From: JBIQJD01 sp044507695
GTDB taxonomy: Bacteria > Bacteroidota > Ignavibacteria > Ignavibacteriales > Ignavibacteriaceae
NCBI GenBank assembly: GCA_044507695.1
Contig: JBIQJD010000001.1
Span: 1 to 64,000 of the forward strand
Reading direction: 5' to 3'
Length of the DNA stretch: 64,000 nt
The notes below the pieces were generated by a model. It was not told where the DNA came from, ran no database searches, and saw only the letters and a list, made by a program, of their open reading frames with translations. The stretch's first letter is position 1; each line of letters starts with the position of its first letter. Of this stretch, positions 34,654-44,162 are shown piece by piece. The position numbers were made by a program, and so were the translations under genes.

Positions 34654-35892
34654 ATGAAAAAGAAAATTCAACTGCTGCCATCCGGCATTTCATTAGTGGA
34701 TAAAATGTGGGGCGGATTCTACAGAGGCGGAACTTACCTGCTTCTTGGACCCCGTAAATCCGGTAGAACATTGCTCAGCCTGCAATACGCAATGGAATGT
34801 GCAAGACAAAAAGAAGTTTGTCTTTATTTCACAAGTATGCGGCCTAAAGATCTACTCATTCATGCTGCTTCAATTGATTTTGATCTCCAGCAGTATATGA
34901 ATCAGAATCTTATTATTGTGGTTCGTGTGGCGCCGCCTTCCGATTTGTATGAAGCAGGAAATCCGGATGAGTTTTTAGTTGAATATCTTAACGATATTGT
35001 TACAGTTGTGGATCAATACCAGCCTAATAAAATAGTATTTGATGAAATAACACCATTCATTGGATTTGAAAATCCCAATCTTCTGCGCGAGGTATTTTCA
35101 AGAACAACTGATAGTATTGAGGAATCGGGAATTACTAGTTTGTTTGTTCTTGGCGATCCTGCAACTCCGGCTGCAAAAAGTATTACCGATGTTCTTGCCG
35201 ATCATTCAACAGGAATAGTTTACTTACAGAAAAAAGAAGATGGTGAAATTTCTCAGGGAGGAAAGATGACAATTACTCCCAACATCGGCCATACGGAGGG
35301 ACAGTTCACATCAAATTACACTATTGAACCATACAAAGGTGTTACAATTGAGCAAGCTCCTGCAGTGGAACCGCCGCGGCAGTATATGACTCCCGTTGTA
35401 AAAGATTATAAGTATAAATCTCTTGCAGATATTGAAGTGCCTGCGGAGAATTATTCCTCTTCAAACGTGTATAATGTTAATGATTTCAATTTGATTTTAA
35501 ATAACCAGATTGCGCTGTTTAAAAGTACGGGACAGGTGTTCAGCATTGTTTCTTTCAGGCTTGATGCTGCTGCAGAAAAACAGGGACTTCTTACAATAAC
35601 CCAATTACAAAATGCAATCAGGTTATCTACAGATAAAAAAGATAAAATTTGTGTTATAATAAATAAGGTAGTTGTATTAATAACGAAAGAAGACAATAAA
35701 AGCATTAATAATCTTATTGCAAAGATTAAATCAAATCTGCCTGTAAATGATCCGGCATATCTCTCAAAAGTAATGCAGTACATTTCAGTTTATGCAATAA
35801 AGATTGATGAAAGAATTCAAAGTGCTGAAGATATTTTTAATGAGATTATGGCGGATGAACCGAAAGAACACAATAAAATGGGAAATTTTTAA
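34654..35892 (+). CDS. RAD55/KaiC-like RecA-fold ATPase with altered Walker A
   Basis: The 412-residue protein opens with the RAD55/KaiC/GvpD-type phrase (LPSGISLVDKMWGGFYRGGTYLLLG). The P-loop is GPRKSGRT (about 32-39), with arginine where nearly all Walker A motifs have lysine. A Walker B-like FDE sits at about 129-131. The C-terminal 170 residues (after a proline-rich linker, EPPRQYMTP) form a second alpha/beta domain. It is cytoplasmic and 11 bp upstream of the TPR porin gene, so it is probably a regulator or assembly factor of polysaccharide export. The ATG at 34654 is preferred over GTG at 34645. Whether it hydrolyses ATP is open. Confidence 0.75.
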   Translation: MKKKIQLLPSGISLVDKMWGGFYRGGTYLLLGPRKSGRTLLSLQYAMECARQKEVCLYFTSMRPKDLLIHAASIDFDLQQYMNQNLIIVVRVAPPSDLYEAGNPDEFLVEYLNDIVTVVDQYQPNKIVFDEITPFIGFENPNLLREVFSRTTDSIEESGITSLFVLGDPATPAAKSITDVLADHSTGIVYLQKKEDGEISQGGKMTITPNIGHTEGQFTSNYTIEPYKGVTIEQAPAVEPPRQYMTPVVKDYKYKSLADIEVPAENYSSSNVYNVNDFNLILNNQIALFKSTGQVFSIVSFRLDAAAEKQGLLTITQLQNAIRLSTDKKDKICVIINKVVVLITKEDNKSINNLIAKIKSNLPVNDPAYLSKVMQYISVYAIKIDERIQSAEDIFNEIMADEPKEHNKMGNF

Positions 35893-35903
35893 GCAGAAAA
35901 ATC

Positions 35904-38777
35904 ATGAAAAAAACTTTCGCCATACTGGCAGTACCAATCTTATTACTTTTTTCCGCTACTGTGTTTGGGCAGAAGGCTACTGATGCTTTAAAACTTGAAG
36001 CAGAAAAGCAGATGAGAGTTGGCAGATACGGAGAGGCAATTGATCTTTTAAACAGGTATATCTCTGCAAATCCCCAGGTTGCTGAAGGTTATAATCTGCG
36101 CGGACTCTGCAACGAGAAACGCGGCCAGTACGAGATGGCAGTTTATGATTTAAGATCTGCAAGAAAATTAAAACCAAATGATAAAGAAATTAATCAAAAC
36201 CTCAGCAGGGTTACAGAAGCATGGTACAAACTTCTTTATAATAAAATTGAAGGGCACAAAAGAGAGATTGCAATTAATCCAAATGTTCCTGTTAATTATC
36301 TTGAGATAGGAAAATCTTATAAGAATTTGGGTGAATGGGCAACAGCAGAAGTTTGGTATGATGAATATTTAAAACGTGAAGAAGCTTCACCCGATGAAAT
36401 CATTCGTTATACAGAAATTCTTGCAAAGAACGGTCACATCAAAAAAGGTGAACCAATATTAAAAAGATATACTGATCAATATCCTGAAGATCACCGCCTG
36501 TGGTCACGCTATGGTTATTTCCTTTTATGGCTTGGTAAAAATCAAATGGCAATTCATGCCTTTGAAACAGCATTATCATTCAGACCATTTTTCAGAGAAG
36601 CAATGGATGGACTTGATCAGGCAAGAGGAAAAGGATACATCTATACGGTTAATGATACTTCAGCAAGATATAATTACGGAATGCCTGTTGCTACAGGATC
36701 AGAGTATGCAATAGATAAGTATTACAGGCTGCTGAAGAAAAATCCGAAAGACAACGATACACGATATAAATTAATTGAAGAACTTGTTAAGCATCAGCGC
36801 TACGGTGAAGCATTTGACCAGATTGAAATTATTTCAAGAGATACAGTTTACTCAGAAAGAATCGCTGTATACTATGAAGAAGTAAAAGCAATACGTGATA
36901 GTATCTTCGAGGAAAAAATCAGTGAGTACACGGAGAAGATTACTCAGAATCCTGCAGATAAGGAAGCGGTGCTGCAGCTTGCCGATTATTACGGCGGATT
37001 GCAGGAGTATGACAGGGCTCTTGAGATTATGGACAACTATCTTGCTAATGTTTCTCCGGGAGAAGGGAAGGATGTCAGATATAAGTACGCACAGTTCTCA
37101 ACCTGGAACTATCAGTTTGAACCAGCAATTGATCAGTTAAATATTTTGCTTGAACAGGAACCGGATAATTTAAAGTATCAGCTTTTGCGCGCACAGATTG
37201 CAGTTTGGACTGTTCAGGATATGGATATTGCAGAAGTTTATCTGAACAATGTTCTTGAAGACGATCCGCAAAATCTTCAGGCTTTAACATCACTTGCATC
37301 AATGAAGATAAGACAGCAGCAGTTTGAAACAGCAAAAGAACTGCTTGATAAAGCAACGGCAATTGATTCTTTAAGCAAGGAAGTTGAAGCAATCCAGATT
37401 TATTATGATGTGAGTGTATCAAACTATGAAGGCTTGAAAATTTACCAGATACTTTATGATGCACGTGATCTTGTTGCCGCAGGAGATTGTACCGGTGCAA
37501 TTGAATTGTATGATGAGTACTTCTCAAAAATATCAGGCCCAACAAGGTTAGAACAGATTGAATATGCAAATGTAAATGCCTGTGCAGAAAATTATCAGAC
37601 TGCGCTTGATATTTATGACAGGCTGCTCCAGGAAGAATATGATTATGATCTGGCGATTCAGCGCGGCAAAGCTTATTTGTGGGTAAGAGATTCAATAAAA
37701 GCGCTTGAAGAATTTAAAAACCTTGTAGCAGAGAGACCTGAAAATTTTGATGCACGTTTGAATCTTGCAGTTGCTTATGAATACAATCATGAATTTGATG
37801 AAGCAAGAGAAATATATAATCAGCTTCTGGAAGAAACAGAGGACAGCACACAAATCCAGATAATTGAACAGAGAATAAGCTGGCTGCCTTCAGGCTCAAC
37901 ATTCGGAACATCATTCGGTGCATTCCCGAGCCACATTGCAATTGCACCGCAGGGAAGTTATTATGCTGATAACCAGGATTTTCAATTCAATAATCTTGGT
38001 GCAAGAGCTGAATTCGGAATTACAAGTTTCTTAACAGTTGGTACATCATTAAACAGAACAAATCTTAATACAAGATTCAGCTATAAAAATCTTACAGCAT
38101 TTAAATGGCAGATTTTCTTAAGACCAATCAATCCGTTGTGGATTACTGCAGCATTCGGTACTCTGAATGTTCAGGGTGAATTAAAAAGAAATATTAATGA
38201 TGCTTCCATAAGATATGAAATACCTGAAAAATTCATGCTGAATGCTTCCTATGAAAATACAGATGCAAGATTGATTTTATATTCTCCAAACCTTGTTAAT
38301 CTTGCACTTGATGCCGACCTGTTCCGTCTGCAGGGATATTATTTTGATCAGTCAGGATTAAAAATCCAGGGACACTTCAGCTATATAACAATCCAGGATG
38401 GAAATAAAGGAAATGATTTTATGCTGAGGATTGGTAAGAGATTTTATGAATCAATTACCTTTGGATACGAATACGCATACGCAAATTATATGAGAACATC
38501 TTTTTACTATTACTCACCTCAGAATTTTGATTCACACAGCTTATGGGCTGAGTGGGCAGCAGTTAAAAATGCAAAATTGAATTTAACATTCGGCGGAAAA
38601 TTAGGTTATGTACCTACGGGCGATTATATAATAAGAGAAGCCTGGGGAGATTTCACATATAATCCGCTGTCATACTTCTTCTTAACCGGAAGAGTATCTG
38701 TTGGCAGTACTTACAGGTTCGCATCAAGTTATAACTTTTTCTCGGCTTCTCTTTCAGCTTATTTAAGTTTTCATTAA
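35904..38777 (+). CDS. TPR outer-membrane polysaccharide exporter (PgaA/BcsC-like)
   Basis: The 957-residue protein has a signal peptide (ATVFGQ), then TPR repeats across about residues 25-665 (YGEAIDLLNRYISANPQVAEGY, NLRGLCNEKRGQYEMAVYDL, and more). The last 285 residues alternate beta strands (LGARAEFGITSFLTVGTS to FSASLSAYLSF) and end in an aromatic-X pair, as beta-barrels do. TPR plus a C-terminal barrel is the plan of PgaA, BcsC and PelB-type exopolysaccharide porins. It lies between the ATPase and SGNH genes and 1.5 kb from a processive glycosyltransferase, which supports polymer export across the outer membrane. A small 7-bp hairpin (38778-38794) directly follows the stop. The polymer is not known. 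Confidence 0.82.
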   Translation: MKKTFAILAVPILLLFSATVFGQKATDALKLEAEKQMRVGRYGEAIDLLNRYISANPQVAEGYNLRGLCNEKRGQYEMAVYDLRSARKLKPNDKEINQNLSRVTEAWYKLLYNKIEGHKREIAINPNVPVNYLEIGKSYKNLGEWATAEVWYDEYLKREEASPDEIIRYTEILAKNGHIKKGEPILKRYTDQYPEDHRLWSRYGYFLLWLGKNQMAIHAFETALSFRPFFREAMDGLDQARGKGYIYTVNDTSARYNYGMPVATGSEYAIDKYYRLLKKNPKDNDTRYKLIEELVKHQRYGEAFDQIEIISRDTVYSERIAVYYEEVKAIRDSIFEEKISEYTEKITQNPADKEAVLQLADYYGGLQEYDRALEIMDNYLANVSPGEGKDVRYKYAQFSTWNYQFEPAIDQLNILLEQEPDNLKYQLLRAQIAVWTVQDMDIAEVYLNNVLEDDPQNLQALTSLASMKIRQQQFETAKELLDKATAIDSLSKEVEAIQIYYDVSVSNYEGLKIYQILYDARDLVAAGDCTGAIELYDEYFSKISGPTRLEQIEYANVNACAENYQTALDIYDRLLQEEYDYDLAIQRGKAYLWVRDSIKALEEFKNLVAERPENFDARLNLAVAYEYNHEFDEAREIYNQLLEETEDSTQIQIIEQRISWLPSGSTFGTSFGAFPSHIAIAPQGSYYADNQDFQFNNLGARAEFGITSFLTVGTSLNRTNLNTRFSYKNLTAFKWQIFLRPINPLWITAAFGTLNVQGELKRNINDASIRYEIPEKFMLNASYENTDARLILYSPNLVNLALDADLFRLQGYYFDQSGLKIQGHFSYITIQDGNKGNDFMLRIGKRFYESITFGYEYAYANYMRTSFYYYSPQNFDSHSLWAEWAAVKNAKLNLTFGGKLGYVPTGDYIIREAWGDFTYNPLSYFFLTGRVSVGSTYRFASSYNFFSASLSAYLSFH

Positions 38778-38921
38778 AATAGTGTAACACTATTCCTTAA
38801 CTTGATCAACTACAGCAGAACTGCAGCAGGCAAAGCTGCAGTGAATACATTTCGCTCTAAAACTGTTACGGTACTTATGCTGAATGAACGGACTTTAATT
38901 CAAACAAATCGGAGGTTAATC

Positions 38922-40154
38922 ATGATGGCAGCTTGCCGAAGCAAAACAACATTACTCTTAATTTCTTTTTTCATCTTTACAGCTCTTTCATATTCCAAAG
39001 ATCCTAAAATTACTTCTAATGAATCCAATACTCCTGCACTTGGAAAAAATGTTCCGATTACCGGGAATACAGATCAACTGAAGTATTTTTTCAAATCTTT
39101 AAAAGATGCAAAAAATAAGAAGGTAAGAATTGCACATTTCGGTGATTCACTTATTGAAGGTGATGTAATAACCTCTGATCTGAGAGATAATCTGCAGCAG
39201 AAGTTTGGCGGAAACGGTGCGGGCTTCGTTTCAATTAATTCTGATGATGTTCAGATGAGAAAATCAACCAAGCTTTCTTTTTCAAATGATTGGGAAGAAG
39301 CTTCTATCTTTAAAAGAAATCCAAACAACTGGCCTTTTGGGATAAACGCAGCAGTGTTTGTTCCATCTGCTAACAGCTGGGTTAAGTATGAAACAAGTTC
39401 TTTCTCAAAAACTTTAAAATCATTTTCTGATGCAAGACTGATATACAAAGGCAGCGATGGAAACTGTGAAATAAAATATTCTTTTAACGGTGCACCTTCA
39501 AAAACGGCAAAGCTTCAGGGCGGCAATAATGTAAAAGCTCTTGATCTTCATGCCGATAACCCGGCAAAATCACTCAAGATTGATTTTAACAATTGCGGTG
39601 ATGCTTTCTTTTATGGTGTAAGTCTTGAAAACGGAAACGGTGTTTACGTTGATAACTTTCCGATAAAAGGTAATTCAGGTGTGTCTCTTGTTGATATTCC
39701 AAAAGATGTTCTAAAAGATTTTCATGATATAATGAATTATAGACTCATCATTATAAATTTCGGAATCAACGTATTATCACCAACTTACAGTGAATATACC
39801 TGGTACGAAAAGAGAATGATTAAAGTTGTAAACTATTTCAAAGAAGCTTTCCCGGAAACAAGTATTCTTATTGTAAGTGTTGGTGATAAAGCAATAAAGA
39901 AAGGTTCAAGATTTATAACTGATCCTCAGACTCCAATGCTGCTTGAAGCACAGAAAAATGTTGCAGAAAAAACCGGGGTTGCATTCTGGAATTTGTTTGA
40001 AGCAATGGGCGGTGAAAATTCTATTCCCCAGTGGGTGAGTGCCGGTCCGCCTCTTGCATTCCGGGATTACTGCCACCTGACCTATGAAGGTGGTACAAGA
40101 GTAGCAGATCTTCTTACAAAAGCCTTGATGGATGAGTATAATAAATCAAACTAA
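38922..40154 (+). CDS. exported SGNH-like protein, paralog of the 11667 gene
   Basis: The 410-residue protein has a signal peptide (FTALSYSKDP) and an SGNH-like domain with GDSLIEGD (S76) and the Asp/His pair in DYCHLT (D382/H385). It matches the protein at 11667 over nearly the whole length (for example GDS.IEGD.IT, GNGVYVDNFP, AFWNLFEAMGGENSI), but has a cleavable-type signal rather than a long anchor. The start at 38922 has GGAGG and opens the signal peptide; the frame is open back to 38802 without such a site. It probably esterifies or de-esterifies the exported glycan. A strong terminator follows. Confidence 0.82.
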   Translation: MMAACRSKTTLLLISFFIFTALSYSKDPKITSNESNTPALGKNVPITGNTDQLKYFFKSLKDAKNKKVRIAHFGDSLIEGDVITSDLRDNLQQKFGGNGAGFVSINSDDVQMRKSTKLSFSNDWEEASIFKRNPNNWPFGINAAVFVPSANSWVKYETSSFSKTLKSFSDARLIYKGSDGNCEIKYSFNGAPSKTAKLQGGNNVKALDLHADNPAKSLKIDFNNCGDAFFYGVSLENGNGVYVDNFPIKGNSGVSLVDIPKDVLKDFHDIMNYRLIIINFGINVLSPTYSEYTWYEKRMIKVVNYFKEAFPETSILIVSVGDKAIKKGSRFITDPQTPMLLEAQKNVAEKTGVAFWNLFEAMGGENSIPQWVSAGPPLAFRDYCHLTYEGGTRVADLLTKALMDEYNKSN

Positions 40155-40169
40155 ATAAAATAAAAAATT

Positions 40170-40198
40170 AAAACCCCTGTTAGATTAGCAGGGGTTTT
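40170..40198 (+). terminator. rho-independent terminator after SGNH gene
   Basis: A 10-bp stem (AAAACCCCTG at 40170-40179, CAGGGGTTTT at 40189-40198) has a 9-base loop and is followed by a T-rich run. It separates the exporter transcript from the glycosyltransferase transcript. Confidence 0.92.
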
Positions 40199-40286
40199 GT
40201 TGTTTTAAACTGATACAACTGTGCTGAAATTCTTATCATAAAACATGAAATGTTGAAATATAAAGCAATAATCAAGCTTTTTTTAA

Positions 40287-40301
40287 TGGCACTATAATTG
40301 G
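40287..40301 (+). promoter_or_regulatory. sigma-54-like promoter of glycosyltransferase operon
   Basis: TGGCAC (40287-40292) and TTGG (40298-40301) have exact -24/-12 spacing, with G in place of the C of the -12 GC. The predicted transcript start near 40313 precedes a CTGGA ribosome site and the ATG at 40334. The only upstream start in frame, TTG at 40298, is the -12 box itself. Confidence 0.45.
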
Positions 40302-40333
40302 AAAATTCTTTTGAAATAAAATTGCCTGGAATT

Positions 40334-41734
40334 ATGCAGAAATCACAAAGAACAAATAGAGCAGAAATTTATCTTGAGAACAATGAACCTGAAGTTCAGG
40401 ATACTGATAAGAGTTCAAAGTTCATCAAAAGAATAATTGTAAGCGGTGTTATATCGGTAATACTCATCGCTATAATTATTTATACGCTGCCAATGACTGT
40501 ATTATCGGTTGAATCATTAATCGAATATTCAACAATAGTAGCGCTTGTAATCTTTTTGTTTGTTCTTTTGATAAGATATTTTGCGATACTTGTATTGGCA
40601 TATTTGTATATCAACCAGTACACGTTCCAATCAACAAACGGTTTTTATCCCTTTGTAACAATCATAGTTCCTGTTTATAATGAAGAAAAAGTTGTAGCGG
40701 ATTCAATCAAGTCCCTTTTGAGCCTGAATTATAAAAATTATGAAATCATAATTGTTAATGATGGTTCAACCGATAACACAAAACATGTTGCCGAGCAGCT
40801 TGTTGGTTATCATAAAGGAATGTATTCCGATATTAAAGTTTCACTGATAAATAAACCAAACGGCGGTAAATCAAAAGCGCTTAATGCCGGAATAAAAATG
40901 GCGCGTGCTGAAATAGTTCTTTGCATGGATGGTGATTCACAATTATCACCTGATTCTATCAGGCTTGCAGTAAGGCATTTTACTAATCCGGAAATCGGTG
41001 CGGTTGCAGGAAATGTAAAAGTTATGAACCGCGGCAAGTTCTTAACAGATCTCCAGGCACTTGAATATATTGAAGGTTTGAACATGGCGCGAAGTGCCCA
41101 GAGTTTTGTAAGACTGGTAAATATCATTCCGGGTCCTATTGGTTTATTCAGAAAGAAAGCAATAGAGGAAGCAGGATTTTATTCAAGTGATACTTTTGCA
41201 GAAGATGCCGATTTAACATTGAAGATACTTGCAAACGGCTGGAAAATCTACTATGAACCAAATTCAATTTCTTATACAGAAGCTCCGACAAAACTGCAGC
41301 AGTTGTTAAAGCAGAGATACAGATGGACAAGAGGAATATTGCAGTCAATCAGGAAGCATAAAAAACTGATGGTTAATCCAACAATTAATTTTGGAGATAC
41401 TTTTATTCTGTGGTCAATGTTTTATGAAGCGCTGATCTGGCCTACAATGAACATTGCAGCAAATATATTCTTTATGGTTGCTGCTCTTGCATTCGGTTTT
41501 ACATCGCTCATCTTCTTTTGGTGGGCAGGGCTTGCGCTGCTTGATCTTGTAACTGCGCTGTACTGCGTAGCTGCAGAAAAAGAGGAATTCAGGTTAGTTG
41601 GTTATGCAATTGTTTACAGAATGTTTTTCATTCTTATAATTGATATTTGTAAAGCGATGTCTACAATTGAAGAGTTCCTGGGAATAAGAATGACCTGGGG
41701 TAAACTTGAACGGGTAGGTATTGCGAAAGCATAA
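40334..41734 (+). CDS. processive family 2 glycosyltransferase (PgaC/BcsA-like)
   Basis: The 466-residue membrane protein has two N-terminal membrane segments (about 35-90), a GT-2 catalytic domain and C-terminal membrane segments (about 360-440). Catalytic motifs are present: PVYNEE, VNDGSTD, MDGDS (the DxD site), FAEDADL (general base) and LKQRYRWTRG (the Q-x-x-R-W polymerase motif). This set is typical of processive beta-glycan synthases such as PgaC, hyaluronan and cellulose synthases. No PilZ domain is present. With the TPR porin it should build and push a homopolymer, perhaps PNAG-like. An alternative TTG start at 40298 would add 12 residues. A new transcript probably starts here. Confidence 0.88.
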   Translation: MQKSQRTNRAEIYLENNEPEVQDTDKSSKFIKRIIVSGVISVILIAIIIYTLPMTVLSVESLIEYSTIVALVIFLFVLLIRYFAILVLAYLYINQYTFQSTNGFYPFVTIIVPVYNEEKVVADSIKSLLSLNYKNYEIIIVNDGSTDNTKHVAEQLVGYHKGMYSDIKVSLINKPNGGKSKALNAGIKMARAEIVLCMDGDSQLSPDSIRLAVRHFTNPEIGAVAGNVKVMNRGKFLTDLQALEYIEGLNMARSAQSFVRLVNIIPGPIGLFRKKAIEEAGFYSSDTFAEDADLTLKILANGWKIYYEPNSISYTEAPTKLQQLLKQRYRWTRGILQSIRKHKKLMVNPTINFGDTFILWSMFYEALIWPTMNIAANIFFMVAALAFGFTSLIFFWWAGLALLDLVTALYCVAAEKEEFRLVGYAIVYRMFFILIIDICKAMSTIEEFLGIRMTWGKLERVGIAKA

Positions 41735-41765
41735 AATTTAATATAATCATCTTGAGAGGGTCCTA

Positions 41766-42233
41766 ATGGAACTGATACCGATACTATCAACAATCATTCT
41801 GGTTGCAACCATAAGTACGTTTCTGCTTGCAATCGGTGCTTATATTCTTTACAAGATAAGGGAACGTAAAGGACAGCAGGCAAAAGCTCCTCAGCCTTCT
41901 ACAGTAAAAGCTGAAATAATTACACCTGCAGAAGTACCGGTTCAGCAAGAGCAGCCTAAAACAACGCCGCAGCCAATCTTTGTAAATGCAGAAGCTGAAA
42001 TTCAGCGGCAGCCGATCTTTGTTCAGCAGACAGCACCGGTTAAACAAACTGCCGTACGCTGGCATGAAACACAGCCAAGACAATTTGTAACTGCCCAGCA
42101 GCAGAGAGGATTTTCCGGCGCAAGATATACCGGTACTGCTGAAAAAGGCACTGATAAATTTTACAAATATTCATCTGAAGGATACATTAATCCTAAAGAA
42201 GATAAAAAAGCAGGAGCTTTGAAGTGGCGGTAA
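41766..42233 (+). CDS. small single-pass membrane protein of polysaccharide operon
   Basis: The 155-residue protein has one N-terminal membrane segment (about 3-28) followed by a proline/glutamine/alanine-rich, probably disordered cytoplasmic region. It is not recognised. It starts 31 bp after the glycosyltransferase with a GAGAGGG site, and its end overlaps the next gene by 10 bp, so it is surely in the same operon. It takes the place of PgaD or a BcsB-type accessory subunit but shows no similarity that I can see. Confidence 0.72.
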   Translation: MELIPILSTIILVATISTFLLAIGAYILYKIRERKGQQAKAPQPSTVKAEIITPAEVPVQQEQPKTTPQPIFVNAEAEIQRQPIFVQQTAPVKQTAVRWHETQPRQFVTAQQQRGFSGARYTGTAEKGTDKFYKYSSEGYINPKEDKKAGALKWR

Positions 42234-44119
42234 AAAAAGGTAAAAAAAGTGGGGTTAACCAGGGCGTAATTATCCTTGCCGGTGCTCTGTTTCTGGTTGG
42301 TTCCATCATAATTTACTTCTTCATTCTGCAGGGTATTTTTGGAAAGTTCGATTCATCAGAACTTGTACCCGATACTGATGTGATTGAAGGTGTGGTTTTT
42401 GGAAAGCAGGCTTCCATTGCCATTCTTTATTCACAGTACACAGAAAACATGCTGCCGGAAGGTAGTACCTGGCTGAATGATAATATCACCACATGGAAAA
42501 AGTTCTTAGGCAACATGAATGTAAAATATAATATCATTAAAGATGGGGATATAGAGAAAGGAAATTTTACAAATTATAAGATTTTGGTTTTGCCCGGCTC
42601 AAGAGCGTTGAGCGACAGGGAAATTCTGCAAATAAAAAAATATATTGATGAAGGCGGAAGCGTTTTTGCTACAAGCGGTACTGCTTCTTATTCAGATGAT
42701 GGTAAATGGAGAGGATGGGAATTCTTCTCTGAAGTATTTGGTCTGGACTTCTCAAAAGAGATTGATAATGATAATGTAACCAAGGTTCATACGCTGCGCG
42801 GCGGATTACCAATTACCGCAAATATTCCTACGGGTTATCCGTTAAAGGTAGCTACGTGGGACAAGCCAATGTCCGTTGAAGTTCTTGACCCCCGAACCAA
42901 GCAGGTAAGTTTCTGGTATAACTACAGGCTTGAAGACGGACTGGTTCGTGAAGAAATTAAGAAAAGTGCCGGCATTGTTTACGGCACCTATGGTAAAGGA
43001 AGATTTGTCTGGATGGGATTTGAAATAAATTCCGTGATCGGTGTTCAGGAAGACTATATTTATTTCGATCGTTTATTTAATAATTGTATTAATTGGTTAA
43101 GCTATAATCCTATTGCATATCTTAAAGACTGGCCCGATGGTTATGATGCTGCAGCAGTTCTGATGCCTACTTTAAATGGAAATGTTAGCAATGTACAGAA
43201 CCTGGTAAGCATTTTAAAAGCGGAAAAAGTTAAAGCATCATTTTTTATTGAGCCGTCTGCTGCGGAACAGAATTCATCCATAGTAAAATCACTTACAGCA
43301 TACGGAGATGTTTCTGCAATTGTTGATATCGGATATCTCGCTTTTGTTGATGATACAGTAAACAAACTTGATGATTACAGCCTGCAGTTTGAAAAATTCC
43401 GCAGTGCCAAAGCGGCAATTGAAGCAGTTACAAGCAAGCCTGTTTACGGAGCTTTACCATATTACGGACTCTTTGATGAGTCTACTTTAAGAGCGCTTAT
43501 TGATGCTAAATACAAATATGTTGTAACTGATTCACTTACTGACAGATCAGTTCCGCGTACAATTATTCTGGGTGAAAACAGAATTATTTCAATGACAAAA
43601 ACAGCAAGAGATGATTATGAAGTTATAAGAGATTTTGGATTAACCCAGCCTGAATTCCAATTATATACTTACCAGGAAGATGTGGACCGTGTTTTGTTTG
43701 AAGGTGGATTGTACTTATTTAAGATGCATACAGATTATCAGCTTAAACCGGAGAATGTACACGTTGTAAAAGATCTGATTAAGGATATGAAGAAGAAAAA
43801 TATCTGGATTACTACTGCATCGGAAATTGAGAAATGGTATGCAAAACGGAATTACGTTGAGATACGTGTTGACAGAAGAGGTGAAAGACGTGTGGCAGTT
43901 ACGGTTTCAAATCCGGGCGTGGAAACTGTTGACGGAATAATAATAGACGTTGATTTAAATGACGATGCCGGCAACCTTAAACTAAACACTGAAATTATAG
44001 GCACCAAACCTGCAAGATTCAAATATGAAAAAGCCAAGAAAACCGCGTACTTATACATTGATGATCTGAAACCCGGAGAATCAAGAACTTACTATATCGA
44101 TTACGATAAAAATGTTTAA
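42224..44119 (+). CDS. membrane-anchored pseudo-deacetylase with ThuA-like domain
   Basis: The 631-residue protein has one membrane segment (about 16-38), a ThuA/amidotransferase-like domain (about 55-290; YKILVLPGSRALSDREI, YIDEGGSVFATSGT, GKGRFVWMGFEIN), a NodB-like barrel (about 300-530), and a C-terminal Ig/CARDB-like domain (RRVAVTVSNPGVETVDG). The barrel keeps the fold outline (LKAEKVKASFFIEPSA, FKMHTDYQL, IWITTASEIEKWY), but the metal-binding TFDDG and HSxxH motifs are missing (PTLNG and IVDIGYL instead). It is probably non-catalytic, perhaps a glycan-binding or guiding counterpart of PgaB in the periplasm. It begins with GTG, GGAG upstream, and overlaps the preceding gene by 10 bp. 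Confidence 0.72.
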   Translation: MAVKKGKKSGVNQGVIILAGALFLVGSIIIYFFILQGIFGKFDSSELVPDTDVIEGVVFGKQASIAILYSQYTENMLPEGSTWLNDNITTWKKFLGNMNVKYNIIKDGDIEKGNFTNYKILVLPGSRALSDREILQIKKYIDEGGSVFATSGTASYSDDGKWRGWEFFSEVFGLDFSKEIDNDNVTKVHTLRGGLPITANIPTGYPLKVATWDKPMSVEVLDPRTKQVSFWYNYRLEDGLVREEIKKSAGIVYGTYGKGRFVWMGFEINSVIGVQEDYIYFDRLFNNCINWLSYNPIAYLKDWPDGYDAAAVLMPTLNGNVSNVQNLVSILKAEKVKASFFIEPSAAEQNSSIVKSLTAYGDVSAIVDIGYLAFVDDTVNKLDDYSLQFEKFRSAKAAIEAVTSKPVYGALPYYGLFDESTLRALIDAKYKYVVTDSLTDRSVPRTIILGENRIISMTKTARDDYEVIRDFGLTQPEFQLYTYQEDVDRVLFEGGLYLFKMHTDYQLKPENVHVVKDLIKDMKKKNIWITTASEIEKWYAKRNYVEIRVDRRGERRVAVTVSNPGVETVDGIIIDVDLNDDAGNLKLNTEIIGTKPARFKYEKAKKTAYLYIDDLKPGESRTYYIDYDKNV

Positions 44120-44162
44120 TCTTTCTTACAATATTTCAGACATCAACATCAGGTTAGATTAA

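Noticed and set aside
37075..37695. 206-codon open frame antisense to the TPR porin gene
   Set aside because: Shadow of a strong coding frame; composition (many His, Gln, Leu) is typical of antisense frames and no start site is seen.
38778..38794. 7-bp hairpin after the TPR porin gene as a terminator
   Set aside because: Short AT-rich stem with 3-base loop and no T run; the next gene is likely in the same transcript.
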